Part shown: positions 9,401 through 19,416 of the stretch, one piece after another
Layout: the number at the start of each line of letters is the position of its first letter
How positions within the stretch are numbered: the first letter of the stretch is position 1
From: Herbiconiux sp.
Lineage (GTDB): Bacteria > Actinomycetota > Actinomycetes > Actinomycetales > Microbacteriaceae
Reading direction: 5' to 3'
Assembly: GCF_023264895.1 (NCBI RefSeq)
Contig: NZ_JAHFUY010000043.1
Span: forward strand, 1 to 34,823
Length of the DNA: 34,823 nt
The notes under the pieces: generated by a model
Told to the model about the DNA's origin: nothing
The model's input: only the letters and a program-made list of their open reading frames with translations
The model's database searches: none
Translations under genes and position numbers: made by a program

Positions 9401-10153
9401 ATGATCGACGAGACGACCACCCCTCCCCCCGGCGCCCCCGCCACCCGCTCCGACGCGAGCGTGGAGTTCTGCGGCGAGTGGTTCCCACTCAGCCACGACA
9501 AGCCGTTCGAGATCGGTCGCGAGGCCGACCTCGACATCGACGACAACCAGTACCTGCACCGCCGGTTCCTGCAGATCTCCAACGTCGACGGCATGTGGTG
9601 GCTCTCGAACGTGGGCTCGCGCCTCAGCGCCACGGTCTCGGATGCGAGCCGCACCATGCAGGCCTGGCTCGCCCCCGGCGCCCGCATGCCCATCGTCTTC
9701 GGCCTCACCACGGTGGTCTTCACGGCCGGCCCCACGAGCTACGAGTTCACGGTGCACACGTCTGCCCCGACCTTCTTCGACTCCTCCCCCGTGCCCTCCG
9801 GCAGCGGCGCCACCACGGTCGGCGCCGTCACCTTCACCGCCTCGCAGAAGCTGCTCATCCTGGCCCTCGCCGAGCCCATGCTGAAGCGCGAGGGCACCGG
9901 CACGAGCGAGATCCCCTCCTCCCAGCTCGCCGCCGAGCGGCTCGGCTGGGCGCTCAGCCGCTTCAACCGCAAGCTCGACAACGTGTGCGACAAGCTCAGC
10001 CGCACGGGCGTGGAGGGCCTCCGTGGCGGGGTCGGCGCCCTCGCCACGAACCGCCGGGCGCGCCTGGTGGAGTACGCGGTGCTCTCCCGCCTCGTCACGA
10101 AGGCAGACCTGCCCCTCCTCGACCAGCCCAGCGACGACAACGACGACAGGTAG
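9401..10153 (+). CDS. Degenerate FHA-like protein with putative winged-helix C-terminus
   Basis: A 250-residue protein starting at ATG 9401, three bases after the kinase stop, with GGAG at 9391-9394. Residues ~20-100 look like an FHA sandwich: FEIGREADLDI carries the first Gly-Arg (39-40). However, the expected S-R-x-H is replaced by H-R-R-F (53-56) and the later N-G turn is absent, so phospho-threonine binding is doubtful. The C-terminal part (about 130-235) is helical with a helix-turn-helix flavour: TASQKLLILALAEPML, then SSQLAAERLGWALSRFNRKL, which I read as a possible winged-helix DNA-binding domain. It sits between the kinase and the EssC-like motor and could be a regulator of the locus. 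The FHA fold assignment is good; the HTH call is tentative. Confidence 0.72.
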   Translation: MIDETTTPPPGAPATRSDASVEFCGEWFPLSHDKPFEIGREADLDIDDNQYLHRRFLQISNVDGMWWLSNVGSRLSATVSDASRTMQAWLAPGARMPIVFGLTTVVFTAGPTSYEFTVHTSAPTFFDSSPVPSGSGATTVGAVTFTASQKLLILALAEPMLKREGTGTSEIPSSQLAAERLGWALSRFNRKLDNVCDKLSRTGVEGLRGGVGALATNRRARLVEYAVLSRLVTKADLPLLDQPSDDNDDR

Positions 10154-10162
10154 CAGCACCGG

Positions 10163-13100
10163 ATGCGCATCAAGGCCACACTGAGACGCCCGGGCGGCTC
10201 GAGCGACAACCTCCAGATCACCGCCGACGCCACCGCGAGCGTCTCCGACATCGCCGAGGCCATCTACCGTGCCGATCCGCAGCGTGCAGATCCACAGCGA
10301 TCGGGCACGGAGCGGACCGATCCGCTGGCCGCCGTGCCGTCGAACCTCACCCTGCAGGTCTCCGGCGCGTCCGGTGCCGCCCGCGTGCTCGACCCCTCCT
10401 CGAACCTGCTCGAGTCCGGCGTGCGGTCGGGCTCCGTGCTCGAGCTCGCCCAGCACAGCGAGGGCTACACCTCGGCCGGGCCGAGCGGGCCCGCGGCGGC
10501 GACCCTGCGCGTGCTGAGCGGTCCGGATGCGGGGGCCGAGTTCGCGCTCCCCTTCGGCTCGAGCTACATCGGCCGTGAGCGCGGCATCGACGTGCGGCTC
10601 TCCGACGGGCTCATCTCGAAGCGCCACGCGCGCATCAACATCGGCGAGCACGTCGAGATCATCGACATGAAGTCGGCCAACGGCCTCGTGATGGGCGGCG
10701 AGCAGGTGGCGCGCACGACGCTCTCCTCCGCCGACGTCGTGATGCTCGGCGACACGGCCATCTGCATCGTGCCGCTGCAGCGGCTCGGCGGAGCGGCTCC
10801 CTCGACCCCCGTGATCGAGTTCAACCGCTCGCCGCGGGTCGTCGCGCGCTATCCCGGCGACGAGTTCCCCACGCCGTCACCGCCCAAGCAGCCGCAGCCC
10901 ATCCGCTTCCCGCTCGTGGCGCTCGCGGCGCCGCTGCTCATGGGCCCGATCCTGTTCCTGGCCACCGGATCCGCGCTCAGCCTGATCTTCATCGCGCTCA
11001 GCCCGATCATCATGATCGGCACCTGGGCCGACCACAAGCTCCAGACCAGGCGCCAGCTCCGCGACGCCATCAAGCTCTTCAACGAGCAGATCGACGCCTT
11101 CGTGAAGTCGATGCACGAGAAGCAGCGCATCCAGCGGGCCGTGCGCCTCACCGAGGCGCCGGCCGTGAGCGCCACCGTCGACGCCGTCGACCGGCTCGGC
11201 CAGCTGCTCTGGACGCACCGCCCCGAGCACACCGCCTTCCTCACCGCGCGCCTGGGCATCGGCACCGGCCCGAGCCGCGACAAGATCTCGATGCCGAACG
11301 CCAACGAGGCCCTGCCGGAGTACTGGGCGCAGGTGGAGGAGGTCGCCGACCGCTTCTCGCGCATCGACGGCGTGCCGATCGTGGTGGAGTTCCGCAAGGC
11401 CGGTGCCCTCGGCGTGGCCGGCGGTGGAGACGGCCGCCACGGCGTCGCCCGCGGCATCGTGACCCAGCTCGCGGGCCTGCACTCCCCCTCCGAGCTCGTC
11501 ATCTGCGCCCTCGCCTCCCCCACCTCGCGCACCACCTGGGAGTGGCTCGAGTGGCTCCCCCACACCACGAGCCCGCACAGCCCGCTCGGCGGCGATCACC
11601 TCGCCGACAACCCCGGCTCGGGCGCCGCGCTGCTCTCCCGCCTCGAGGCGCTCATCGACTCCCGCACCGCGGGCGCCCCGAGCCCCCGCGGCCCGATCGA
11701 CACCGACAAGGACAAGCAGGAGCTCGCCCACCCGATCACCCCATCGGTGCTCGTGGTGATCGAGGACGACACGCCGCTCGACCGCGGCCGGCTCACCCGC
11801 CTGGTCGAGCGCGGGGCGGACGCCAACGTGCACGTGCTGTGGTCGGCCCCCTCGATCGGCGACCTGCCGGCGGCGTGCCGGAGCTTCGTGAGCGTCGATC
11901 CGGAGCCCGCTGCGTCCACCTCGCCCGCCGCCCCTGCGGGCGGTGCGTCCGGTACCGCGGGTCAGGTGCGGCTCGGCGAGCACACCTTCCCGCTCGAGTG
12001 CGAGACCGTCGATGCCGCGACCGCGCACCGGCTCGCCCGCCAGCTCGCCCCCGTGGTCGACGTCGGCGCCCCCATCGACGACGACTCCGACCTGCCGCGA
12101 TCGGTCTCCTACCTCTCGCTCGTGGGCACCGAGCTCGCCGAGGTGCCCGAGGCCGTGATCGACCGCTGGCGCGAGAGCAACTCCATCGCCGACCGCTCGG
12201 GCGCACCGCTCGTGCGGCGCAAGAAGGAGGGGTCGCTGCGCGCGCTCGTGGGCCACTCCGGCACCGAGCCGTTCTACCTCGACATCCGCAACCAGGGCCC
12301 GCACGCCCTCGTGGGCGGCACGACCGGTGCCGGAAAGAGCGAGTTCCTGCAGTCGTGGGTGCTCGGCATGGCCGCGGCGCACAGCCCCGACCGGGCCACC
12401 TTCCTCTTCGTCGACTACAAGGGCGGCGCGGCGTTCGCCGACTGCGTGGGCCTGCCGCACACCGTCGGCCTCGTGACCGACCTCTCGCCGCACCTCGTGC
12501 GCCGCGCGCTCACGAGCCTCCGGGCGGAGCTGCGCTACCGCGAGCACCTGCTCAACCGCAAGAAGGCGAAAGACCTCGTCTCGCTCGAGAAGACCGGCGA
12601 CCCCGACACCCCGCCGAGCCTGCTGATCGTGGTCGACGAGTTCGCGGCCCTCGTGCAGGAGGTGCCCGAGTTCGTCGACGGCGTCGTCGATGTCGCCCAG
12701 CGCGGCCGCTCGCTAGGCCTCCACCTCATCCTCGCCACCCAGCGGCCCGCCGGCGTCATCAAGGACAACCTGCGCGCCAACACCAACCTCCGGATCGCGC
12801 TCCGGATGGCCGACGCCGACGACTCCAGCGACATCCTGGGCGACCCGATGGCCGCCTACTTCGACCAGTCGATCCCCGGCCGCGGCGCCGCGAAGACGGG
12901 GCCTGGCCGGCTCGCCTCGTTCCAGACCGGCTACGCGGGAGGCTGGACCACCAGCGAGGTGCCGCGCGCCCGCATCGACATGATCGAGATGGACTTCGGA
13001 TCGGGTGCCTCGTGGGAGGTGCCCGAGATCGAGGCGCCGATGCAGGCCGATCCGGGGCCCACCGACATCGCCCGGCTCGTCACGAGCATCCGGAACGCCG

Positions 13101-14701
13101 CGAAGCTCGCCGACATCCCCGAGCCGCGGAAGCCCTGGCTCGACGAGCTCGCGGCCGTCTACGACTTCTCGCTGCTGCCGAACCCGCGCACCGACGAGCA
13201 GCTGCTGCTCGGCGTGATCGACGACCCGGCGTCGCAGTCGCAGCCCACGGTCTTCTACGAGCCCGACCGCGACGGCAACATGGCCATCTACGGCACCGGT
13301 GGCGCGGGCAAGAGCGCCACACTCCGCACGATCGCCGTCTCGGCGGCCGTGACGCCCCGCGGCGGCCCCGTGCACGTCTACGGCCTCGACTTCGGCTCGA
13401 GCGGCCTCAGCATGCTGCAGGAGCTGCCCCACGTGGGCGCCATCATCTCCGGCGACGACGAGGAGCGCGTCATCCGGCTGCTCCGGATGCTCCGCGACCT
13501 CGTCGACGACCGCTCCATCCGCTACTCCGCCGTGCGGGCCGGGTCGATCGGCGAGTACCGGCGCATCGCCGATGCCCCGGCCGAGCCGCGCATCCTCGTG
13601 CTCGTCGACGGCATCGGCGCGTTCCGCGAGCAGTACGAGTTCGGCGGGCACTCCGCCTGGTTCACGACCTTCTCGCAGATCGCCACCGACGGCCGCCAGG
13701 TGGGCGTGCACATCGTGGTCACGGGAGACCGGCCGAACTCCGTGCCCGCCTCGCTCGGCTCCACGATCCAGCGGCGCCTCATCCTGCGCCTCGCGAGCGA
13801 GGACGACTACGCGCTCGTGAACGCCCCGAAGGACACCCTCTCGGCCGTCTCGCCCCCCGGCCGCGGCGTGATGGAGGGCGACGAGGTGCAGATGGCCGTG
13901 CTCGGCGCCGACTCCAACGTGGCCGTGCAGGCCAGGGAGATCGCCAAGCTCGCCGAGGCCATGCGTCGACAGGGTGTGACACCGGCGCTGCCGATCGAGC
14001 ACCTCGCCGAGTCGGTGCCGCTCAGCACGCTGCCCGCGACGCCGCCCGGATCCGGGTCGTCGAGCGCGCCGGGCGATCTTCAGCCCGTCATCGGTGTGCG
14101 CGACGACACGCTCGCGCCCTTCGCCATCAAGGCCCGGGGTGCCATGCTGCTCGCCGGAACGGCCGGCAGTGGGCGCTCGACCGCCATCGCGACCATCGCG
14201 ACGGCCCTTCGACGTGCCGATCCGCGCATCCGGCTCGTGCACATCTCACCCCGCAAGACCAACCTCACGCCGCTGCCGATCTGGAGCATCTCGCTGCACG
14301 ATCCGGCGCAGATCACGGCGTTCGCCGACGACGTCACGGCCCAGCTCGACGCCGAGACGCTGAAGCCGGGGCAGTTCGCGGTCTTCGTCGAGAACATCGG
14401 CGAGCTCAACGGCTCCCCGGCCGAGGCCGACGTCGACAGGCTGATCAAGCGAGCGCTCCGCGACGACGTGTTCGTGGTGGGCGAGAGCGAATCGTCGACC
14501 TGGTCGTCGGCGTGGACCCTCGGAGGCTCGTTCAAGAACTCCAAACGAGGACTCCTGCTCGTGCCGGGAGAGCTCGACGGGGATTCGTTGCTGGGCACGT
14601 CGCTCGGTCGCTTCAAGCGCGCGGATCTGCCGCCTGGCCGGGGATTCTTCGTGCAGGGCGGTCGCGTCACGAAGCTGCAGGTGGCGACCCGCGACGACTG
14701 A
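10163..14701 (+). CDS. EssC/FtsK-like type VII secretion motor with N-terminal ubiquitin-like and FHA domains
   Basis: A 1512-residue protein. Residues 1-95 resemble a YukD/EsaB ubiquitin-like fold. An intact FHA domain follows at ~113-190 (IGRERG near 136, SKRHARI, S-A-N-G). Two membrane helices lie at ~250-288. Three FtsK/SpoIIIE-type ATPase modules follow: P-loop 1 GGTTGAGKSE (718-727) with a DEF Walker B near 825; P-loop 2 GTGGAGKS (1044-1051); and P-loop 3 GTAGSGRST (1332-1340), where Arg1338 replaces the catalytic Lys. This is the EssC plan of Firmicutes-type systems, with three ATPase units in one chain, rather than split EccCa/Cb. It should energise export of the WXG100 proteins encoded next. 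The start at ATG 10163 has only a weak ribosome site. Confidence 0.92.
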   Translation: MRIKATLRRPGGSSDNLQITADATASVSDIAEAIYRADPQRADPQRSGTERTDPLAAVPSNLTLQVSGASGAARVLDPSSNLLESGVRSGSVLELAQHSEGYTSAGPSGPAAATLRVLSGPDAGAEFALPFGSSYIGRERGIDVRLSDGLISKRHARINIGEHVEIIDMKSANGLVMGGEQVARTTLSSADVVMLGDTAICIVPLQRLGGAAPSTPVIEFNRSPRVVARYPGDEFPTPSPPKQPQPIRFPLVALAAPLLMGPILFLATGSALSLIFIALSPIIMIGTWADHKLQTRRQLRDAIKLFNEQIDAFVKSMHEKQRIQRAVRLTEAPAVSATVDAVDRLGQLLWTHRPEHTAFLTARLGIGTGPSRDKISMPNANEALPEYWAQVEEVADRFSRIDGVPIVVEFRKAGALGVAGGGDGRHGVARGIVTQLAGLHSPSELVICALASPTSRTTWEWLEWLPHTTSPHSPLGGDHLADNPGSGAALLSRLEALIDSRTAGAPSPRGPIDTDKDKQELAHPITPSVLVVIEDDTPLDRGRLTRLVERGADANVHVLWSAPSIGDLPAACRSFVSVDPEPAASTSPAAPAGGASGTAGQVRLGEHTFPLECETVDAATAHRLARQLAPVVDVGAPIDDDSDLPRSVSYLSLVGTELAEVPEAVIDRWRESNSIADRSGAPLVRRKKEGSLRALVGHSGTEPFYLDIRNQGPHALVGGTTGAGKSEFLQSWVLGMAAAHSPDRATFLFVDYKGGAAFADCVGLPHTVGLVTDLSPHLVRRALTSLRAELRYREHLLNRKKAKDLVSLEKTGDPDTPPSLLIVVDEFAALVQEVPEFVDGVVDVAQRGRSLGLHLILATQRPAGVIKDNLRANTNLRIALRMADADDSSDILGDPMAAYFDQSIPGRGAAKTGPGRLASFQTGYAGGWTTSEVPRARIDMIEMDFGSGASWEVPEIEAPMQADPGPTDIARLVTSIRNAAKLADIPEPRKPWLDELAAVYDFSLLPNPRTDEQLLLGVIDDPASQSQPTVFYEPDRDGNMAIYGTGGAGKSATLRTIAVSAAVTPRGGPVHVYGLDFGSSGLSMLQELPHVGAIISGDDEERVIRLLRMLRDLVDDRSIRYSAVRAGSIGEYRRIADAPAEPRILVLVDGIGAFREQYEFGGHSAWFTTFSQIATDGRQVGVHIVVTGDRPNSVPASLGSTIQRRLILRLASEDDYALVNAPKDTLSAVSPPGRGVMEGDEVQMAVLGADSNVAVQAREIAKLAEAMRRQGVTPALPIEHLAESVPLSTLPATPPGSGSSSAPGDLQPVIGVRDDTLAPFAIKARGAMLLAGTAGSGRSTAIATIATALRRADPRIRLVHISPRKTNLTPLPIWSISLHDPAQITAFADDVTAQLDAETLKPGQFAVFVENIGELNGSPAEADVDRLIKRALRDDVFVVGESESSTWSSAWTLGGSFKNSKRGLLLVPGELDGDSLLGTSLGRFKRADLPPGRGFFVQGGRVTKLQVATRDD

Positions 14702-14843
14702 CTCCAGGTGTCACCAGGGGTCATGGGGACTTCTCCCCATCGCCTGAATCGACACCTGTCCGTAGTGTCTTCCTTGTGAGAACGACTCACAGGAAGTAGC
14801 GGAACCGGACAGCCCGGTACCGCGGAACGAAAAGGAGAGAATC
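14702..14843 (+). promoter_or_regulatory. Structured 142-bp leader between the motor gene and WXG100 gene
   Basis: This is the only sizeable gap inside the secretion locus before the substrates. It holds a nested inverted repeat: CAGGTGTC (14705-14712) pairs with GACACCTG (14751-14758), enclosing a perfect 7-bp hairpin ATGGGGA/TCCCCAT (14723-14729 and 14734-14740, loop CTTC). A second near-palindrome follows: TTCCTTGTGAG (14770-14780) with CTCACAGGAA (14786-14795), one bulged T. TAGTGT at 14763-14768 could serve as a -10 box, with no good -35 seen. AAAAGGAGAG just before ATG 14844 is a strong ribosome site. I infer an independent promoter or attenuation/processing region that lets the WXG100 gene be expressed more strongly than the motor. 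Confidence 0.5.
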
Positions 14844-15110
14844 ATGGCCGTTTGGGGTCTCGACGTCGAGCAGGTTCGCTCGCTCAGCAAGCAGCTCAAC
14901 ACCCAGTCGCAGCAGGTCCAGCAGATCCTGACGACTCTCACCAGCGCCCTCCAGAGCGTGCAGTGGACCGGTCCGGATGCGGAGAACTTCCGCAACGAGT
15001 GGAACTCCACCCACACCGCCGCTCTGAAGCAGGTCATCACCGCCCTCGAGGACGCCTCGCAGAAGGCCTCGAAGAACGCTTCCGACCAGGAGGCCACCTC
15101 CAACGCCTAG
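14844..15110 (+). CDS. WXG100-family type VII secretion substrate (EsxA-like)
   Basis: An 88-residue protein, the classic WXG100 size, with W-T-G at 41-43 in the turn between two long amphipathic helices. There is no signal peptide and no membrane segment. The C-terminus lacks the YxxxD/E signal typical of mycobacterial ESX substrates. The sequence after WxG (GPDAxxFRxxWNxTHTAxLK) is shared almost exactly with the N-terminus of the next gene, so the two are paralogues and possible dimer partners. It has a strong ribosome site and its own terminator, as expected for an abundant secreted or structural component exported by the adjacent EssC-like motor. Confidence 0.95.
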   Translation: MAVWGLDVEQVRSLSKQLNTQSQQVQQILTTLTSALQSVQWTGPDAENFRNEWNSTHTAALKQVITALEDASQKASKNASDQEATSNA

Positions 15111-15117
15111 TTGGACC

Positions 15118-15156
15118 AGGCGGGAGTCCTCCGGGGCTCCCGCCTCCTTTTTCTTT
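15118..15156 (+). terminator. Intrinsic terminator after the short WXG100 gene
   Basis: A 9-bp perfect G+C-rich stem, AGGCGGGAG (15118-15126) and CTCCCGCCT (15137-15145), with a 10-nt loop, is followed by a T-rich run CCTTTTTCTTT. It begins 8 bases after the stop of the 88-residue WXG100 gene. This is the cleanest rho-independent terminator in the window and should reduce read-through into the long WXG100 gene. Confidence 0.88.
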
Positions 15157-15189
15157 CATCTATCCGATCCGCACGCTTGAGAGGGTGTC

Positions 15190-16308
15190 ATGGCTGGTGG
15201 TTTCTACGGGGCAGACGTCGAACAGCTCCGACAACTGGCGAAGAAGTTCGACAACGCCGCTGAGAATCTGAACACGGTGACATCGAGTCTCACCACGAGC
15301 GTCAACCAGGCGCAGGCGTGGCAGGGTCCGGATGCCTCGACCTTCCGCTCCGACTGGAACGGCACGCACACCGCGCAGCTGAAGGCCGCGGTCGCGGCCC
15401 TCACGGCCGGCAGCGACAGCCTCGTGAAGAACGCCGAGGATCAGAACACGTCGTCGACCGACGGCGGCACGTTCGGCGGAGGCGGCGGGGCCGGGGGCTC
15501 CGGCGGCTCAGGCGGTTCGGGTTCGGGCGGCTCCGGCTCTGGCGGTTCCGGCGGCGGATCCACCGGTGGTGGATCGTCAGGCGGCGGCGGGGGTGGCGGC
15601 GGCGGGGGCGGCAACGGAGGAGCCGACGACGACTCCGGCAGCTACGCCCACGGCTTCGAAGACGAGGGCTACGCCGACGCGGGCGTGACCTACGACGAGA
15701 ACGGCATGCCGGACGCCCGCGCCGAGGCCGGCTGGCAGTGGGGCACCGGAGCCGGTGCCAACGGCAGCTTCGGCGACGAGAACTTCGGCGGCGAGGGATC
15801 GGCCGACGCCTTCTTCGGGGTCGATTCCGATGCCGAGGCCGGCGCCGGCTTCAACCTCGATGACGGTGCCTACGCCGATGCCTCGGCCGGAGGGTTCGTC
15901 GGCGGCCGTGCCGACGCCGGAGGATCGTTCTCCGGTGCCGACGGCATGTACGGCGGCAGCGGAAGCGCCGAGGTCATGATCGGTGCCGAAGCGAACGCCA
16001 ATGCGGGAGCCACCATCGGCCCCGACGGGATCGGTGCCAACGCCGGTGTCGAGGGCTTCGTGGGCGGCCGTGCCGGAGTCGAAGGCGAGCTCAACGTGGG
16101 CGGCGGCGCCGTCTCCGTGGGCGGTGGCGCCGAGGTGATGTACGGCATCGGCGGCCATGCCAACGTCGACGCCGAGGTCACCTGGGACAACGTGGATGTC
16201 TCGTTCGACGTCGGTGCCGCCTTCGGCCTCGGCGGCGGTGTGAGCTTCGACTTCTCGATCAGCCCCTCCGAGACCATCGACACCGTCGGTGGCTGGCTCG
16301 GATTCTGA
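15190..16308 (+). CDS. Long WXG100-domain protein with Gly-rich linker and repetitive C-terminal domain
   Basis: A 372-residue protein. Residues 1-90 are a WXG100 domain with W-Q-G at 44-46, clearly paralogous to the 88-residue neighbour. Residues ~93-148 are a flexible Gly/Ser linker. From ~155 to 372 is an Ala/Gly/Asp-rich, tyrosine- and phenylalanine-punctuated region with loose repeats of about 50 residues; the phrase FVGGRA occurs twice, each followed by an A/G-x-G-E/S stretch. The end (FGLGGGVSFDFSISPSETIDTVGGWLGF) resembles tails I recall from actinobacterial type VII-linked proteins. No enzymatic toxin motif is recognised. It is probably a secreted or surface substrate of the system. 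GAGAGGG just upstream of ATG 15190 is the ribosome site. Confidence 0.88.
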   Translation: MAGGFYGADVEQLRQLAKKFDNAAENLNTVTSSLTTSVNQAQAWQGPDASTFRSDWNGTHTAQLKAAVAALTAGSDSLVKNAEDQNTSSTDGGTFGGGGGAGGSGGSGGSGSGGSGSGGSGGGSTGGGSSGGGGGGGGGGGNGGADDDSGSYAHGFEDEGYADAGVTYDENGMPDARAEAGWQWGTGAGANGSFGDENFGGEGSADAFFGVDSDAEAGAGFNLDDGAYADASAGGFVGGRADAGGSFSGADGMYGGSGSAEVMIGAEANANAGATIGPDGIGANAGVEGFVGGRAGVEGELNVGGGAVSVGGGAEVMYGIGGHANVDAEVTWDNVDVSFDVGAAFGLGGGVSFDFSISPSETIDTVGGWLGF

Positions 16309-16353
16309 TCCCGTTCTGATCCACTTCTCCTCGATCTCTGAAAGGCTCGAACC

Positions 16354-16830
16354 ATGTCGTACTCCATCAGCTTCCCCGGCGATTCCGCCCCCGCCCTGCC
16401 CTCCATCGGTCTGACCGTGCCCGACGACTGGAGCCCGCTCGCCGTGACCGGCGCCGTGCTCGCCGCCGGCAAGAAGGTCGAGCAGGGCGAGTTCCGCCCC
16501 AACGTCGTGGTGGCGATCTCCCGCTTCGCCCAGGGCTACTCCCTGCAGACGGCGATCGACGCCGTCATCGGCCGCGTCGAGTCGATCGAGGGCGTGCAGG
16601 AGCTCGGCCGCGATGCCCACGAGGTGGTCGGCCGCGAGGGCTTCCGCATCGAGTTCAGCTACCCCGACGCCCGCGTGGGAACGCTCATGCAGGCCGTCCG
16701 TATCGCCGTGGTCGAGAACGGCCCCGTCGCCGACCTCGTGCAGGTCACGGCCACCACCTCGGGCAGGCAGGCCACGGAGTTCTGGGACGAGATCCGGGCC
16801 ATCCAGGACAGCGCGGTGACGACCTCCTGA
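16354..16830 (+). CDS. LpqN/DUF1795-like (PsbP/Mog1-fold) protein
   Basis: A 158-residue protein without signal peptide or lipobox. The pattern ISFPGD, then VPDDWSPLAV, then NVVVAISRF, then DAVIGRVESIEG and a closing helix EFWDEIRAIQDS fits the small alpha/beta PsbP/Mog1-like fold of the LpqN and DUF1795 families. Mycobacterial LpqN-type proteins are often near envelope and secretion genes, but here the protein looks cytoplasmic. It starts at ATG 16354 with GAAAGG upstream and overlaps the next gene by one base. Being directly behind the long WXG100 gene, it could be a chaperone or a protective partner for it; this is inference. Confidence 0.65.
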   Translation: MSYSISFPGDSAPALPSIGLTVPDDWSPLAVTGAVLAAGKKVEQGEFRPNVVVAISRFAQGYSLQTAIDAVIGRVESIEGVQELGRDAHEVVGREGFRIEFSYPDARVGTLMQAVRIAVVENGPVADLVQVTATTSGRQATEFWDEIRAIQDSAVTTS

Positions 16831-17330
16831 TGGCCGCCCTCCCCTTCGCCGAGGCCCAGGCGCGGGTGCTCGCGCTCAACAGCGACGAGCTGCCGTTCGT
16901 CTACGAGCCCGCGCCCTACGGCATCCGCGCCGCCTGGAAGTACGCCGACGTCAAGTGGGCGGCCGTCACCGCGGCCGGCACCATCTCGGGCGACTACGAG
17001 CTGCGGGTCACGCTCGACCCCGAGTCGTCGACGTGGACCTTCGACGAGACCCGCACCGAGAGCCGCTCCTCCGTGCAGAGCGACGGCGGCGGGGGCTTCA
17101 GCGCCTCGTTCGGCAGCTCGGGCTTCAAGGGCAGGCAGAAGAGCGCCTCGTTCCACTTCGGCGTGGGAACCGCGGCCAGCAGCACCGATCGCCAGGGCAC
17201 GCACGAGGGCAACACCTACGGCTACTCCTTCACGACCGACGAGGTGAAGGAGCCGCTCATCGCGGCCCTCGAGTCGGCCGGCTGGGAGCCTGCCCGCAAG
17301 GGCTTCTTCGGCAAGCTCTTCGGCGGCTGA
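16830..17330 (+). CDS. Unrecognised protein at the end of the secretion locus
   Basis: A 166-residue protein I do not recognise. It has no signal peptide or membrane helix. The middle (about 55-125) alternates charged and aromatic residues like a beta-rich domain, including DPESSTWTFDETRTESRSS and a Gly/Ser-rich stretch GGGGFSASFGSSGFKG. The end is a short basic, aromatic tail (KGFFGKLFGG). The start overlaps the LpqN-like stop by one base (TGATG), so the pair is co-translated and probably works together. It is the last gene of the plus-strand run before a structured gap. Confidence 0.75.
   Translation: MAALPFAEAQARVLALNSDELPFVYEPAPYGIRAAWKYADVKWAAVTAAGTISGDYELRVTLDPESSTWTFDETRTESRSSVQSDGGGGFSASFGSSGFKGRQKSASFHFGVGTAASSTDRQGTHEGNTYGYSFTTDEVKEPLIAALESAGWEPARKGFFGKLFGG

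Positions 17331-19416
<2,086 letters not shown>

Noticed and set aside
14723-14740. Intrinsic terminator after the motor gene
   Set aside because: The 7-bp hairpin is perfect but there is no T-run, so I list it as a structured leader instead of a terminator.
15475-15640. CRISPR or satellite-like repeat in the G-rich stretch
   Set aside because: It is in-frame Gly/Ser linker coding sequence with irregular units and no spacers.
16303-16322. Direct repeat TTCTGATCC x2 spanning the stop of the long WXG100 gene
   Set aside because: Too short, and part of it is coding; no sign of an attachment site or other mobile-element context.
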